Origin: Streptomyces fulvorobeus
Lineage (GTDB): Bacteria; Actinomycetota; Actinomycetes; Streptomycetales; Streptomycetaceae
NCBI RefSeq assembly: GCF_013167895.1
Contig: NZ_BLWC01000001.1
Coordinates: 62,001 to 126,000, forward strand
Direction: 5' to 3'
Length of the DNA stretch: 64,000 bases
Shown: positions 16,830 to 26,143 of the stretch, piece after piece
How positions within the stretch are numbered: position 1 is the first letter of the stretch
How the letters are laid out: each line of letters opens with the position of its first letter
The notes under the pieces: model-generated
The model's database searches: none
Told to the model about the DNA's origin: nothing
Seen by the model: only the letters and a program-made list of their open reading frames with translations
Position numbers and translations under genes: made by a program

Positions 16830-19725
16830 GCTTCTGAATGCCTCCCGCTCCGGGCTTCAGCAGGGCACCGCAGATGTCGAGTCCGGCACCGCCGCCACTT
16901 CGGTGGTGTACGACGTACCGTTGACCGGCGGTGCGGCCCCGTACCCGATGGGTGTGGCGAACGTGAAGGACTGGGGCCAGCTTGACGCCCCGACCGACGC
17001 CACCGCCGTTTTCCCGGCGGACGCGGTCCCGGCCTCGCACAACGGCTCCTCGCTGGGCTCGGGCGACTACGCCCGCGCCTCGCTGCAGTACCTCGGCGTC
17101 TCCGGCCGCGAGGTCAACTCCGCTTCCCCCGGCGGGCACGTCACCACCACCGAGTACGACCGCTTCGGCAACACCGTGCGCGAGCTCTCGGCGGCCAACC
17201 GCGCGGTGGCCCTCGGCCTGAGCGCAGCCGACCGGACCACCCAGGCGGAACTGGGCATCGCCCAGCTCGCCTCCGCCGAGCGGGCCGACCTGCTGGCCAC
17301 CCGGTCCGTATACAACTCGACCGGCACCCGCGAGCTGGAAGAATTCGGCCCGCTGCGCCGGGTCGACCTCACCTCCGACCTCAAGTCCGGCTCAACCGTC
17401 CACGTCCCGGCCGGCACCTCGGTGATCGCCCGCTCATGGACGGCCACCGAGTTCGACACCGGCCGTCCCACGGACGGGACCGCGAAGGTCAAGGATGTGG
17501 CCACCAAGGTGACCACGGGTGCCCAGGTGCGCGAGCACCCGTCCGTCCACGGCGAGACGCGCGTCACCCAGACGGTCTACGACTGGACCAAGGGCCTGCC
17601 GACCCAGACCGTCAAGGACCCAGGCGGCCTAGCGATCACCGAGGGCACCGAGTACGACGCCCAGGGCCGGGTCGTCAAGCAGCTGCTGCCCGGCGCCAAC
17701 GGCACCGACGCCGCCACCCGGGTGACCACGTACTGGTCGGGCACGGGCACCGGCACCTGCCAGGGCCGCCCGGAGTGGGCGGACCTCGTCTGCTCCACCG
17801 GCCAGGCGGGAGCAATCACCGGCGGCGGCTCGAACCCCGCGCAGCTGCCGGCCACCACTACCCAGTACGACTGGTACGGCAACCCGGCCGTGGTCTCCGA
17901 CACCGCGAACGGCGTGACCCGCACCACCACCTCCACCTACGACGGCGCGGGCCGGGTCACCAAGACCTCGGTCACCGGTGGCGTGGGACAGGCGGTGCCC
18001 GAAATCACCACCGAGTATGACCCGGCCTCCGGTAAGGCGGTCAAGGCGACCTCGCCGACCGGCGGGACCATCATCGAGGCGTTCGACAGACTCGGCCGCC
18101 AGATCTCGTACACCGACGCCGACGGCGGCACCACCAGGACCGAGTACGACCTGCTGGACCGTCCGGTCAAGGTCTCCGACAACGTGCCCTCCACGGTGAC
18201 CTACACGTACGACACCGCGATCGAGCCGCGAGGCCTGGCCACGAAGACCACCGACTCCGTTGCCGGTGCCTTCCAGGCAACGTACGACGCCGACGGCTCG
18301 GTCATCTCGGAGAAGCTGCCCGGCGGCTACACACTCACCGTCAGCGAGGACTCCACCGGCTCCCCGGTGGACCGCACGTACAGGAGGGACAGCGACGGCA
18401 CGGTCGTGTACTCCGACACCGTGACGGAATCCGTCCACGGCCAGGTCACCTCGCACGCCGGCTGGTCCGACCAGGTATACGGCTACGACGCGGTGGGCCG
18501 CCTGGTCTCGGCCGAGGACACGTACAGCACCCAGTGCACCAAGCGCACGTACACCTTCGACACGCGCACCAACCGCAAGACCCGCACCACCGCCACCGGC
18601 ACGCCGGGCGCGGACTGCCCGACCACGGGCGGCACCACCACTAGCCACACCTACGACAACGGCGACCGCCTCGTCGACAGCGGCTACACGTACGACGCCT
18701 TCGGACGCACCACCGCGCTGCCCGGATCCACGTTCGGCTTCTACAGCAACGACCTGGTCCACCAGCAGACCTCCGGCGGCCAGCGACAGACCTGGCAGCT
18801 GGACGCGAACCAGCGCTTCCGCTCCTGGAAGGTGGAGACCGGCAGCGGTCAGACCTGGACACAGACCGCATCCAAGGTCAACCACTACGACGGTGACGGC
18901 GACAACCCGCGCTGGATCACGGAGGACACCGCCACCGGCGCGCTCACCCGCAACGTGGACACGGCTTCCGGCGACATGGGCGCCACCACCACCAAAACGG
19001 GCGACACCGTCCTCCAGCTGAGCAACATCCACGGCGACGTGGCCCTGCAGCTCCCCCTGGACACCTCCGAGGCGCCGGTCGCACTGGACGCCGACGAGTA
19101 CGGCAACGCGCGCGCCGGTCAGGCGGCCACCCGGTACAACTGGCTCGGTGCCAAGCAGCGTTCCGCCGAGACCCTCACGGGCCTTACCCTGATGGGCGTA
19201 CGCCTGTACAACCCGCAGGCAGGCCGGTTTTTCTCCCTGGACCCGGTATACGGCGGTTCGGCCAACGCGTATGAATACACCAATGCCGACCCGCTGAACC
19301 AGTACGACCTGGACGGCAGGTGGAGCTGCGGCTGGTGCAAGAAGGCCGGGCGTTGGGCCTGGAAGAACAAGTGGAACATCGGGGCGGCGGCGCTGACCTT
19401 CGCACCCGGCGGCCAGTTCGTCCTGGCAGCACGCTTCGCCTACACCGGGTACCGGGCCTACCGCCTCGCCAAGTCCGCGAAGTTCGCGAGCCGGGCGCTG
19501 CGCTCGGGCCGCTACGGCGGTCTGAGCTACCGGTACGGCAATATCAGCGTGGCGAACTACGGGCGGGCCAAGAACTCCTGGCAGCGGGGTACCGCGGCCG
19601 GGCGCTGGAACCACCAGGCACGCCGAGTCAAGGTCGGCTGGAACCACAACCGGTTCGCCAGCCGGCCCACTTTCCGCGTGGGCTGGCGCTGGCGCAACAA
19701 GCCCCGGCACTTCACACTGTTCTGA
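16828..19725 (+). CDS. RHS-repeat polymorphic toxin protein, 5'-truncated
   Basis: About 965 residues from ATG 16828, with no ribosome-binding site; full-length streptomycete RHS proteins are usually much longer and exported. It has many YD repeats (TTTEYDRFGNTVREL, STYDGAGRVTKTS, GGTTRTEYDLLDRPVKVSD) that form a beta-cocoon shell. The RHS core ends at LMGVRLYNPQAGRFFSLDPV and YEYTNADPLNQYDLDG. After this boundary (19320) a ~134-residue tip follows with a hydrophobic stretch (NIGAAALTFAPGGQFVLAAR) and a very basic, aromatic C terminus. The tip matches no toxin I know. A putative immunity gene follows 18 bases later. Confidence 0.8.
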   Translation: MLLNASRSGLQQGTADVESGTAATSVVYDVPLTGGAAPYPMGVANVKDWGQLDAPTDATAVFPADAVPASHNGSSLGSGDYARASLQYLGVSGREVNSASPGGHVTTTEYDRFGNTVRELSAANRAVALGLSAADRTTQAELGIAQLASAERADLLATRSVYNSTGTRELEEFGPLRRVDLTSDLKSGSTVHVPAGTSVIARSWTATEFDTGRPTDGTAKVKDVATKVTTGAQVREHPSVHGETRVTQTVYDWTKGLPTQTVKDPGGLAITEGTEYDAQGRVVKQLLPGANGTDAATRVTTYWSGTGTGTCQGRPEWADLVCSTGQAGAITGGGSNPAQLPATTTQYDWYGNPAVVSDTANGVTRTTTSTYDGAGRVTKTSVTGGVGQAVPEITTEYDPASGKAVKATSPTGGTIIEAFDRLGRQISYTDADGGTTRTEYDLLDRPVKVSDNVPSTVTYTYDTAIEPRGLATKTTDSVAGAFQATYDADGSVISEKLPGGYTLTVSEDSTGSPVDRTYRRDSDGTVVYSDTVTESVHGQVTSHAGWSDQVYGYDAVGRLVSAEDTYSTQCTKRTYTFDTRTNRKTRTTATGTPGADCPTTGGTTTSHTYDNGDRLVDSGYTYDAFGRTTALPGSTFGFYSNDLVHQQTSGGQRQTWQLDANQRFRSWKVETGSGQTWTQTASKVNHYDGDGDNPRWITEDTATGALTRNVDTASGDMGATTTKTGDTVLQLSNIHGDVALQLPLDTSEAPVALDADEYGNARAGQAATRYNWLGAKQRSAETLTGLTLMGVRLYNPQAGRFFSLDPVYGGSANAYEYTNADPLNQYDLDGRWSCGWCKKAGRWAWKNKWNIGAAALTFAPGGQFVLAARFAYTGYRAYRLAKSAKFASRALRSGRYGGLSYRYGNISVANYGRAKNSWQRGTAAGRWNHQARRVKVGWNHNRFASRPTFRVGWRWRNKPRHFTLF

Positions 19726-19743
19726 CGAAGGATGCCTAACGCT

Positions 19744-20255
19744 ATGACCTACCTGCACACCGACCCGGAACTCAACGCCCGGGACGAGCCGACGGCGCGC
19801 GAGCGGGAGCTGATCGACGCGGTCGACGCGCTCCTCACCACCGCCGACCCCGCAGGGATCATCAGGGACGAGACCCAGTGGTACCTGGGCACAGCGCTGG
19901 AGGACGGGGACAATCTGGAGCTCGCCCTGCCGCTCGGCTGGGACCGTGAAGTAGCCCTGCGCGTGCTGCTGACAAGCGAGTCGTTCACCGTCGGCTGGGG
20001 CGGCGAGCTGGGGAAAGCCCGCTCGTGGCGTCCTTCGAGTCGGCCGCGCCCTCCCTCGTGGAAATGACGGCCGCCGTCGAGGCAGAGCTCTCCCGGGAGC
20101 TCCGGGTATCTGAGCGCAGGCGCCTCTTCGGCGGGGCGTCGGAGCTCCACCTCCGCCGCAGCGATGGCTGGACCGACCTGCTCCGCGGCGGCACGCCGTC
20201 GCGTGAGCAGGACCTGAAGCGGGCCTCGCACGAGGCCACGCTGCGTACGGTCTGA
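19744..20255 (+). pseudogene. Putative RHS immunity gene, frameshifted
   Basis: The gene directly behind an RHS toxin tip is by position its immunity gene. ATG 19744 (or 19732) opens an acidic frame (LIDAVDALLTTADPAGIIRD, DNLELALPLGWDREVALRVL). Near 20015 one base appears lost; the continuation PLVASFESAAPSLVEMTAAV ... SDGWTDLLRGGTPS lies in the next frame and stops at 20253. Together they would give about 170 residues. If real, the cell lacks a full immunity protein; a sequencing error or a split domain is the alternative. Confidence 0.5.
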
Positions 20256-20267
20256 CCGCTCGCACCG

Positions 20268-20302
20268 CACCGCGGGCCCCGGCACTCCCGGGGCCCGCGG
20301 TG
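20268..20302. terminator. Strong hairpin after the RHS/immunity unit
   Basis: A perfect 15-base GC-rich stem (starting CACCGCGGGCCCCGG) with a 5-base loop, 13 bases past the immunity stop. It marks the end of the RHS transcription unit. Confidence 0.8.
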
Positions 20303-20569
20303 TGTTCGACTCCGGGTCGGTCAGTCCTCTTCAATCTCCGTGGCGGCGCCCCCTTCGGCGGCTTCGGTGTCGGTCAGAAGCAGCACCTGTGTCCTTCGCC
20401 GGGCGGGTCCGTGGCGTGTCACGGCTGGAGACCCTGGCCGGGGCCCGGCTGCTGGTGCTGCTGTTCATGCTCCTGGCGGCTCTCGGCCGCGGCACGAGCC
20501 GTATCTCATATCTGCCGAGCCCCCACTGCGGGTTCCCCGCCAGCGGGGCGGCCCCGCACCCAGCCCACT

Positions 20570-20873
20570 GTGGTCCTGGCCGACAATGCCTGTTCCTCAC
20601 ACACCATCCGCGAGCACCTGCGCAAGCGCGGTATCCGCGCGGTCATCCCGGTCCCGGCCAACCAGCGGGCCCACCGCCTACGGCGAGGTAACTGAGGCGG
20701 CAGACCACCCGCCTTCGACCGCGAGGCATACAAACAGCGCAACACCGTCGAGCGGTGCATCAACCGCTTGAAGACCCGACCAATGGCGCGGCATCGCCAC
20801 CCGCTACGAGAAGACCGCGACCATCTACCTCGCCGGACTCCACATCGCAGGCATCCTCATCCGGTCCCCCTGA
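20570..20873 (+). pseudogene. IS5-family transposase remnant
   Basis: Frames on the plus strand give VVLADNACSSHTIREHLRKR and GIRAVIPVPANQ, then PAFDREAYKQRNTVERCINR, then WRGIATRYEKTATIYLAGLH ending at TGA 20871. These are the last conserved blocks of IS5-type (DUF4096-like) transposases with at least two frame changes. The 5' half is missing. Confidence 0.65.
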
Positions 20874-20891
20874 TGATCCGAAAAAAATGGT

Positions 20892-21554
20892 CTAACTCCC
20901 AGCCGTGGCGACCGTGACCACGGTGACCGCGACCATCGCCGCCTGCATATCGCGGATCGCAGCACGGACGCTCTCGGCCGCCCATTGCCCGGCGGCCACC
21001 TCCCCCATCCTCGCGGCGACCTGCTTGCGCGGGCTGTCCGGAAAGGCCAGGCGGTGCAGCTTGGCGGAGTGGATCAACGCGATCAGACCCGCCGTCCGTG
21101 AGTCCGGCTCGACGCCGCCCAGTACGACGGCGCGGAGCCGTTCCCGCAACTCAGCCTCGACGGCGCCATCGGCCTCGGGATAGCGCCGTATCGGGAACAC
21201 GCCGAGTGCCTTGTGCTTCTCCTTCACGACCACTCCGCGCCTGCACAAACTCTCCAGAGCCGCACCGACGGCCTTGGCTTGGTCCCTCGTCAGCCACTCC
21301 GTCACCCGTCGCTTCTTGCGACCGCGCAGCCACGTCTCGATCAGTGCCGTCCGCCTGTCGAGCAACTGGTCCCCGGTCGGCGTCGTGTCGGTCAGTTCGA
21401 GGTGCTTGCCTGCAACGGACACCCGCCCGGCCAGAACCAGTTCGAGCAGGATCCCTCCCGACACCGCCCACCCAGCGGCCTGCCGCTGCTTCGCCGACCC
21501 GGACTCATCGTCCAGAGACAGCAGCATGATCTCCTCGGCCAGTGTGATCGCCAT
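20892..21554 (-). CDS. GPP34 (GOLPH3-like) family protein
   Basis: 220 residues from ATG 21554; an upstream in-frame ATG at 21593 is possible, but GGGGGT before 21554 fits better. LAEEIMLLSLDDESGSA, AVSGGILLELVLAGRV and HLELTDTTPTGDQLLD are the GPP34 signature. Eukaryotic GOLPH3 binds phosphoinositides at the Golgi; the bacterial proteins are abundant in actinomycetes and their role is unknown. The C terminus (IRDMQAAMVAVTVVTVATAGS) is unusually hydrophobic. A second member lies at 63359. Confidence 0.85.
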   Translation of the reverse strand: MAITLAEEIMLLSLDDESGSAKQRQAAGWAVSGGILLELVLAGRVSVAGKHLELTDTTPTGDQLLDRRTALIETWLRGRKKRRVTEWLTRDQAKAVGAALESLCRRGVVVKEKHKALGVFPIRRYPEADGAVEAELRERLRAVVLGGVEPDSRTAGLIALIHSAKLHRLAFPDSPRKQVAARMGEVAAGQWAAESVRAAIRDMQAAMVAVTVVTVATAGS

Positions 21555-21749
21555 ACCCACTACCCCCGTATACGCCCCGTGATCGCTTCTCATGATCAGA
21601 CGCCCGGAGCCGCTAAGAAGTTCCCCCGTTAATTCCGGCCCAGTGTCTCGTGATTTTGTTCGCGTACCTCGCAGAAGTAACAGTCACGGGACACGAGGAA
21701 CTGGCATCTGAAATGGAGACCCCGCTGACCGAGTTCTCGGCGTCCCGGA

Positions 21750-22127
21750 TTAGCAGTCACCTGTTTCTTCGTCCGTTGAGTCGAAGGCTGCGCGTGCGCG
21801 GGCGATGGCGGGCAGGTTCTCCGTGGCCCAGGCCAGCAGCGTGTCAATCGGGGGCCGCAGTGTCTTGCCCAGGGGCGTAATCCGGTACCTGACCGCCACG
21901 GGGCGGGTGGGCAGGACCTCGCGCTCGATCACGCCGTTCCGTTCGAGGCGCCGCAGTGTCGCGGTCAGCGACTTCTGTGTGACCTGTGGGATGGCTCGGC
22001 GCAGTTCGTTGAAGCGGCAGGGGCGCTCGCAGAGCTCGTTGAGGACGCTGAGCGACCACTTGTCGAGGACCTGGTCGAGCAGTTCGCGGTGCGGGGCGTC
22101 GATGCGGAGTTCGTCGTTGGTATCCAT
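21750..22127 (-). CDS. HxlR family transcriptional regulator
   Basis: 125 residues. The winged helix-turn-helix shows the HxlR pattern: VLDKWSLSVLNELCERPCRF, NELRRAIPQVTQKSLTATLR, RLERNGVIEREVLPTRPVAV and YRITPLGKTL. The cysteine in ERPCRF may be redox-sensitive, as in some family members. It is divergent from the RidA gene at 22204, and the palindrome at 22165-22185 in the 76-base gap is the likely operator. The C terminus (STDEETGDC) is short and acidic. Confidence 0.9.
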   Translation of the reverse strand: MDTNDELRIDAPHRELLDQVLDKWSLSVLNELCERPCRFNELRRAIPQVTQKSLTATLRRLERNGVIEREVLPTRPVAVRYRITPLGKTLRPPIDTLLAWATENLPAIARARAAFDSTDEETGDC

Positions 22128-22164
22128 GGTGAAACCTGGTCTCGTTGAAGTGTCCTCCTGCTAC

Positions 22165-22185
22165 TAGGTAGCTTTTATATACCTA
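22165..22185. promoter_or_regulatory. HxlR-type operator palindrome
   Basis: TAGGTA-9 bases-TACCTA is a perfect inverted repeat in an AT-rich core (GCTTTTATA) between divergent hxlR and ridA genes. HxlR regulators commonly bind such TA-rich sites beside their own gene. Confidence 0.65.
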
Positions 22186-22203
22186 CTTTGAGGAGAAGCA
22201 GCC

Positions 22204-22614
22204 ATGACTGTTCACCACTTCACGCCCGAGGGCATGCTCCAGCCGGTCCCGTACCACCACGTGGCCGTGGGCACGGGGACGAAGCACGTCCACGTCAGCG
22301 GGCAGATCGCCCGCCAGGCCGACGGGACTCCGGTCGCGCCCGGCGATCTGGCCGGACAGGTCGCCCAGGCCCTGCGCAACATCTCCGTCGGGCTGGCAGG
22401 CGCGGGCGCGTCGTTCGCCGACGTGCTGCGCATGACGTTCTATGTGACCCGGTGGAGCCCGGAGAGGATCGGTGAATTCATGACCGGCGTGGAAGCTGTC
22501 GCCGATGAAATCGGCCTTCGGCTTCCCATGCCGCCGGCGTCCCTGATCGGGGTCGATTACCTCTTCGAGCCGGATGTGCTCGTCGAGGTCGAAGCAACCG
22601 CACTGCTCGACTGA
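22204..22614 (+). CDS. RidA family protein (Rid/YER057c/UK114)
   Basis: 136 residues; ATG 22204 is preceded by an ideal AGGAG. Family motifs are HVHVSGQIARQADGT, GDLAGQVAQALRNISVGLAG, and FADVLRMTFYVTRWSPERIG. RidA proteins form trimers that hydrolyse reactive enamine/imine intermediates. The invariant arginine near the C terminus (P-x-R/RxxV region) is not obvious here (PMPPASLIGVDYLFEPDVLV), which suggests one of the Rid subgroups without canonical deaminase activity. Controlled, probably, by the divergent HxlR protein. Confidence 0.9.
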   Translation: MTVHHFTPEGMLQPVPYHHVAVGTGTKHVHVSGQIARQADGTPVAPGDLAGQVAQALRNISVGLAGAGASFADVLRMTFYVTRWSPERIGEFMTGVEAVADEIGLRLPMPPASLIGVDYLFEPDVLVEVEATALLD

Positions 22615-22619
22615 TTCCG

Positions 22620-22901
22620 AAAGCGGAGAACGCCCGGTTGGTGTCGCTGGTGAAGGAGAGCATCGGTTTCGACCGGGAGGCCGGCATACCCTGCAGGGGC
22701 GCTGCATGTCGGGGTGTTTCACCGCACCCTTCGAGGCGTCCCTGGTCGGCACGATCGCGCCGACCGGGCAGCTGATGCGACTCGAACTGATCAACCACTT
22801 CCGCTATGACGAGAACGGCCGGCTGGCCGAGGAGTGGGTCCCAGTACGACAACGTCGGGCTTCTCCATCAGCTCGGCGTCGACCTCATCCAGGGGCGCTG
22901 A
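22620..22901 (+). pseudogene. SnoaL-like/ester-cyclase family remnant
   Basis: Frames give TAPFEASLVGTIAPTGQLMR, LINHFRYDENGRLAEEWV and, after a one-base shift, QYDNVGLLHQLGVDLIQGR ending at TGA 22899. This is the C-terminal half of a SnoaL-like (NTF2-fold) protein. The N-terminal half is missing or scrambled. Confidence 0.55.
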
Positions 22902-23394
22902 CAGACACCCGCCACGTGCTGGAAGGACCTGTTGACCGTAACCTCAGCCGAGGCCCTCAGCCTGCTCGCCGAGCGGAGGCGAAGTCGCCGCGTTCGCAAC
23001 GCAGCAAGCCGCCGACTACAACATGACACAGAACCGAGAGATCGCAACCAGGGGCTGACGCACTCGGCGTCCAGGAATGCCCCGGTGGGCCCGTCGGGTT
23101 CCAGGAGTGCGGCCTCGACGATGGGCGGACCAGGCGGTGGACCTCGTCGACCGTCCCTCCGCCCGTCGCCCTCAACCCGGGCGGCGGGAGGAGACGCCGT
23201 CCGGCTCGACGAAGGACAGCAGCGCCTTCGGCTCCCGTAAAGGGAGGCCGTAGCCCGCCGGTTCACGATGGGAAGCGTGGAGGCCCGCCCTGGCATGCCA
23301 TATCCCTGTCGGCGGGACGACGCCCTCGGCCGGCACTTCCCCGTTCTCCTGCTTGCTGCGCCTCAAGACAGACTCCTCTTTCGGGCGGTGACGC
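22902..23394. other. Intergenic region with no intact gene
   Basis: A minus-strand patch at about 23040-23140 (ALLEPDGPTGAFLDAECVS) has coding-like composition but no start, stop context or recognised family. Nothing else is supported. Confidence 0.3.
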
Positions 23395-23740
23395 TTCCGA
23401 CTGCGGGGATCTTGCCCACGCCCCGGCCAGCCAGGCCGAGCGGTGGGTCAGCCGCGAGTGGATCCGGTTCTGCGCCTGGGCTTCAGCCTTTCCGTAGTGG
23501 GTAGTTTCGGTGGCCGTGGTGATCGCCGGTTCAGGCCAGGTCTCGGGCTTGTTGAGGCGGAACTCCGTCCGTGTTCGGGCAGATGACCGCCACGGGGATG
23601 GGCTCAATGGAACTCCTCGCGCGAGGGCGCCGGACAGTGCATCACCCGGTCGCCGCGGATTCGCCCGATCAGCTCGACGGGCGGACCCCTAAGGATCCAG
23701 GTCAGGCGAGTGACGTCGTAGTCGGCGTGCACGACATGAT
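23395..23740 (-). pseudogene. DDE transposase remnant of a family common in Streptomyces
   Basis: Minus-strand frames give YDVTRLTWILRGPPVELIGR and IRGDRVMHCPAP, then TEFRLNKPETWPEPAITTAT and NYGKAEAQA-like HYGKAEAQAQNRIHSRLTHR. These are consecutive conserved blocks of a large DDE transposase, with an internal deletion and frame change. The name of the family is from memory. Confidence 0.6.
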
Positions 23741-23998
23741 GAGGTCTGGGTCCCGGGCATCCACTGGCCGACCGCGACGCCTCAAGGATCACGAAGCCTG
23801 TACCTCCCCTGCTGTCCGCCCAACCGGTCACGGTCCGACCAACGGCACGACCCCGGAACTCGCCCACGCCCCGACAGCGAGGCGCCAAGGAGCCTGTGTC
23901 CAGTCGTGAGCGCAGGGGGCGTACGCACTCGGGGGGCGTACGCCGTCCTTTCGAACCATGCAGGCCCTCAGGTCTGACTATGTACGAGCCGCTCAGGC

Positions 23999-25008
23999 TG
24001 AGAAGCCGTATCTCAACCGATGATGGAACGTGCGAGTCGAACGGTTTTCCGCCGGGGTGAACTTCCGACGGTAGGCGCATGAAGGCAGGGCCCCTTGGTA
24101 GCTCGGAGCTGTGAACCGAACCGAGCAGTTCCAGGAGGCCCTGTTGTCGCAGTTCTACGCGCTTGCCCCCTTCGCTCAACTCAGCCGCCCGATCGTGTGA
24201 TCGCCTCGCGCAGGTGTACGGGAACGCGGCTGACCAACCGGACCGGGTACGTCGGTACCCGTCGGATATGACGGACGGGGAATGGACGGCGGTGCGGCCG
24301 CTGCTGCCGGTGCCGGCCTGGCTGGAGGGTAAGGGCGGGCAGGCCGAGGGCAGCGCCCCCGAAGCTGCTGGACGCGATCTGGTACCTGGTCGCGGGCGGG
24401 ATCTCCTGGCGGGCGATGCCCACGGGCTTCCCTGCCTGAGGCCGGGTCTACGCCTTCTTCCGCCGGTGGCGTGAGCACGAGGGCCGGGAGGCGGAGCCTT
24501 CGGCGGGGATCATTGACGCGCAGTCGGTAAGGGCTGCCGCGTCCGTGCCGACTGCCTCGAGCGGGTACGACGGCGGGAAGAAGGTCCCGGGCCGAAAAAG
24601 GCACATCCTGACCGACATCCTCGGCCTGCTTCTGGCCGTCGCGGTGACTGCCGCGAACGTGGGGGACCGGGACGCGGCCATGCCCCTGCCGAGGCGACTG
24701 CTCTCACTGCACCGGGAGTTCACCCTGGTCTGGTCTGACGGCGGCTACACCGGTGGCCTTGTCAGCTGGGCGAAGGCGAAACTCGCACTCGCCTTGGAGG
24801 TCGTCAAACGCACCGACGACATGAACGGGTTCTGGTGCTGCCCCGCAGGTGGGTGGTGGAGCGCGCGTTCGCATGGCTGATGCATTCACTCCGTCTGGCC
24901 CGCGACTACGAAACCCTGACGGCCACCAGCGAGGCGATGATCCAGTGGTCCATGATCACGCGCATGAGCCGCCGCCTGGCCCGGCCACCGGCCCACGGTC
25001 GGCATTGA
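23999..25008 (+). pseudogene. IS5-family element with decayed transposase (copy 1)
   Basis: The left boundary at 23999 is set by sequence shared with 26144-26455 (TGAGAAGCCGTATCTCAACC onward). After a ~270-base leader the transposase begins at ATG 24268 (MTDGEWTAVRPLLPVPAWLE), continues in other frames ([53 protein letters not shown]) and ends [20 protein letters not shown], stop TGA 25006. At least three frameshifts and a deletion around the usual HDRLR region make it inactive. Confidence 0.75.
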
Positions 25009-25357
25009 CCATCCCCGACCCCTCCTGGAGCAACCACCCGCGCTCCGCCCAAACGCCTCGCCTTCGACCGCACACCCTCCACCTTCGCCGGCGTCGACCC
25101 CAGCCCCCGGCACCACCGAAATTTCCTTCGCCCGCATCGGCCCCTGGACCGACCGGCACGCCACCATGCCCAGGATCCGCTGGTAATCCGGCGCGAGAAC
25201 AGTCGCAGGCAGCCTTTCCCGCCTCCGCGCCCCGAAGGGCAATCCTAGAAAAATACGGCAATATTGCTACAGTTAGGCTTTCAGTGCGGCCGACAGGGCT
25301 ACTGCCACCGCGCCCATGGCGCCGATCGGCCCGGGGCTTGCTTGACTGTGCTTCGAT
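25009..25357. other. Region with possible transposase-associated remnant
   Basis: On the minus strand at about 25010-25200, PMRAKEISVVPGAGVD and AERGWLLQEGSGM resemble a winged-helix segment found beside some actinomycete transposases. The match is weak and frame-broken. A short AT-rich patch at 25250-25275 follows. Confidence 0.25.
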
Positions 25358-25747
25358 TTACTGCTTCCGCAGGTAGGGGCACTCGCCGCGCCATTTGACC
25401 GCAATGATAGCGGTGTAGAATGCATGGTTTCCCTTGTACTGCCCCGGCCCCGGGTTGTGGTGAACGCAGAATGTGTCGCGATATCCGTTGTAATTGATAG
25501 TCACGTCGACGTGATCGGCGCCTGGGTACGGATATCCGTTGTTGAATATGGACTGAATGAGTTCCGTGCCAGTCCAGTCGCCGGCGGTCTTCACTACGAG
25601 CTGGCCTGTCTGGTTTGGCCCGCTCCATGCGCAGAAATATCCACTCGGGCAGTCCGGTGGGCTCGGTTCGGCTGAAGCCGTGGGAGCCACTGCTACAGCT
25701 CCTCCGAAACCCAGTGCTATGGCCAGAACGCCTAATCTTTTCCGCAC
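25358..25747 (-). CDS. Secreted peptidase inhibitor family I36 protein
   Basis: 129 residues from ATG 25747. A Sec signal peptide (MRKRLGVLAIALGFGGAVAV, cleavage near TASAE) precedes DCPSGYFCAWSGPNQTGQLV, the hallmark opening of I36 (SMPI-type) metalloproteinase inhibitors, and QSIFNNGYPYPGADHVDVTI with the conserved N-N motif. Cysteines are positioned for disulfides. SMPI-like inhibitors block metalloproteases outside the cell. It is a lone intact gene in an IS-rich area with lower GC than its neighbours. Confidence 0.85.
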   Translation of the reverse strand: MRKRLGVLAIALGFGGAVAVAPTASAEPSPPDCPSGYFCAWSGPNQTGQLVVKTAGDWTGTELIQSIFNNGYPYPGADHVDVTINYNGYRDTFCVHHNPGPGQYKGNHAFYTAIIAVKWRGECPYLRKQ

Positions 25748-26077
25748 CGTCGCCTCCCCTGCTGGCGCCAGAAATTAGAACACTGTATGTTCGCACGCCG
25801 ACATCACGCACGTCCAGAGCTATCGATCCGAGTTCTGGGTCGTTGGTCAGGTTCTGTTTACATAATTGAGCTCCGTCCGGAACGTCGGGTTGGCCCGGTG
25901 GTGGAGTGGACATCCTGGTTCGGGCAGGGGTGCACGCAGCGCAGGCACGATTTCGGTGATCATGTGAGTGTCGAAGTGCCATGAAGACTTGGTGAGTCGG
26001 CGCCTGCCCCTGCATCTTCCTCATGCCCACCGCGCTGGACCAACTGAACCAGTGAGGTTGATCCCGGGGAGTGGACA
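25748..26077. other. Intergenic region
   Basis: No supported gene. It contains the promoter region of the I36 gene and, near 26050, an IS3-like end sequence (GGAGTGGACACC). Confidence 0.35.
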
Positions 26078-26143
26078 CCGGGTTTCATGCGACGAGTGAC
26101 AGCGTACGTGTCGTGATGAGCTGTTGTCCGAACTCGGCTGGTG
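26078..26143 (-). pseudogene. IS3-family orfB tail remnant
   Basis: The minus strand reads SPAEFGQQLITTRTLSLVA followed by a stop, like the end of IS3 orfB proteins, and then GTGTCCACTCC, an IS3-type terminal sequence. It is cut at 26144 by the left end of the IS5 copy. Confidence 0.4.

Noticed and set aside
17629..20334. 900-codon minus-strand open frame opposite RHS
   Set aside because: Shadow of RHS repeats in a high-GC genome; crosses the terminator at 20268 and has no domain.
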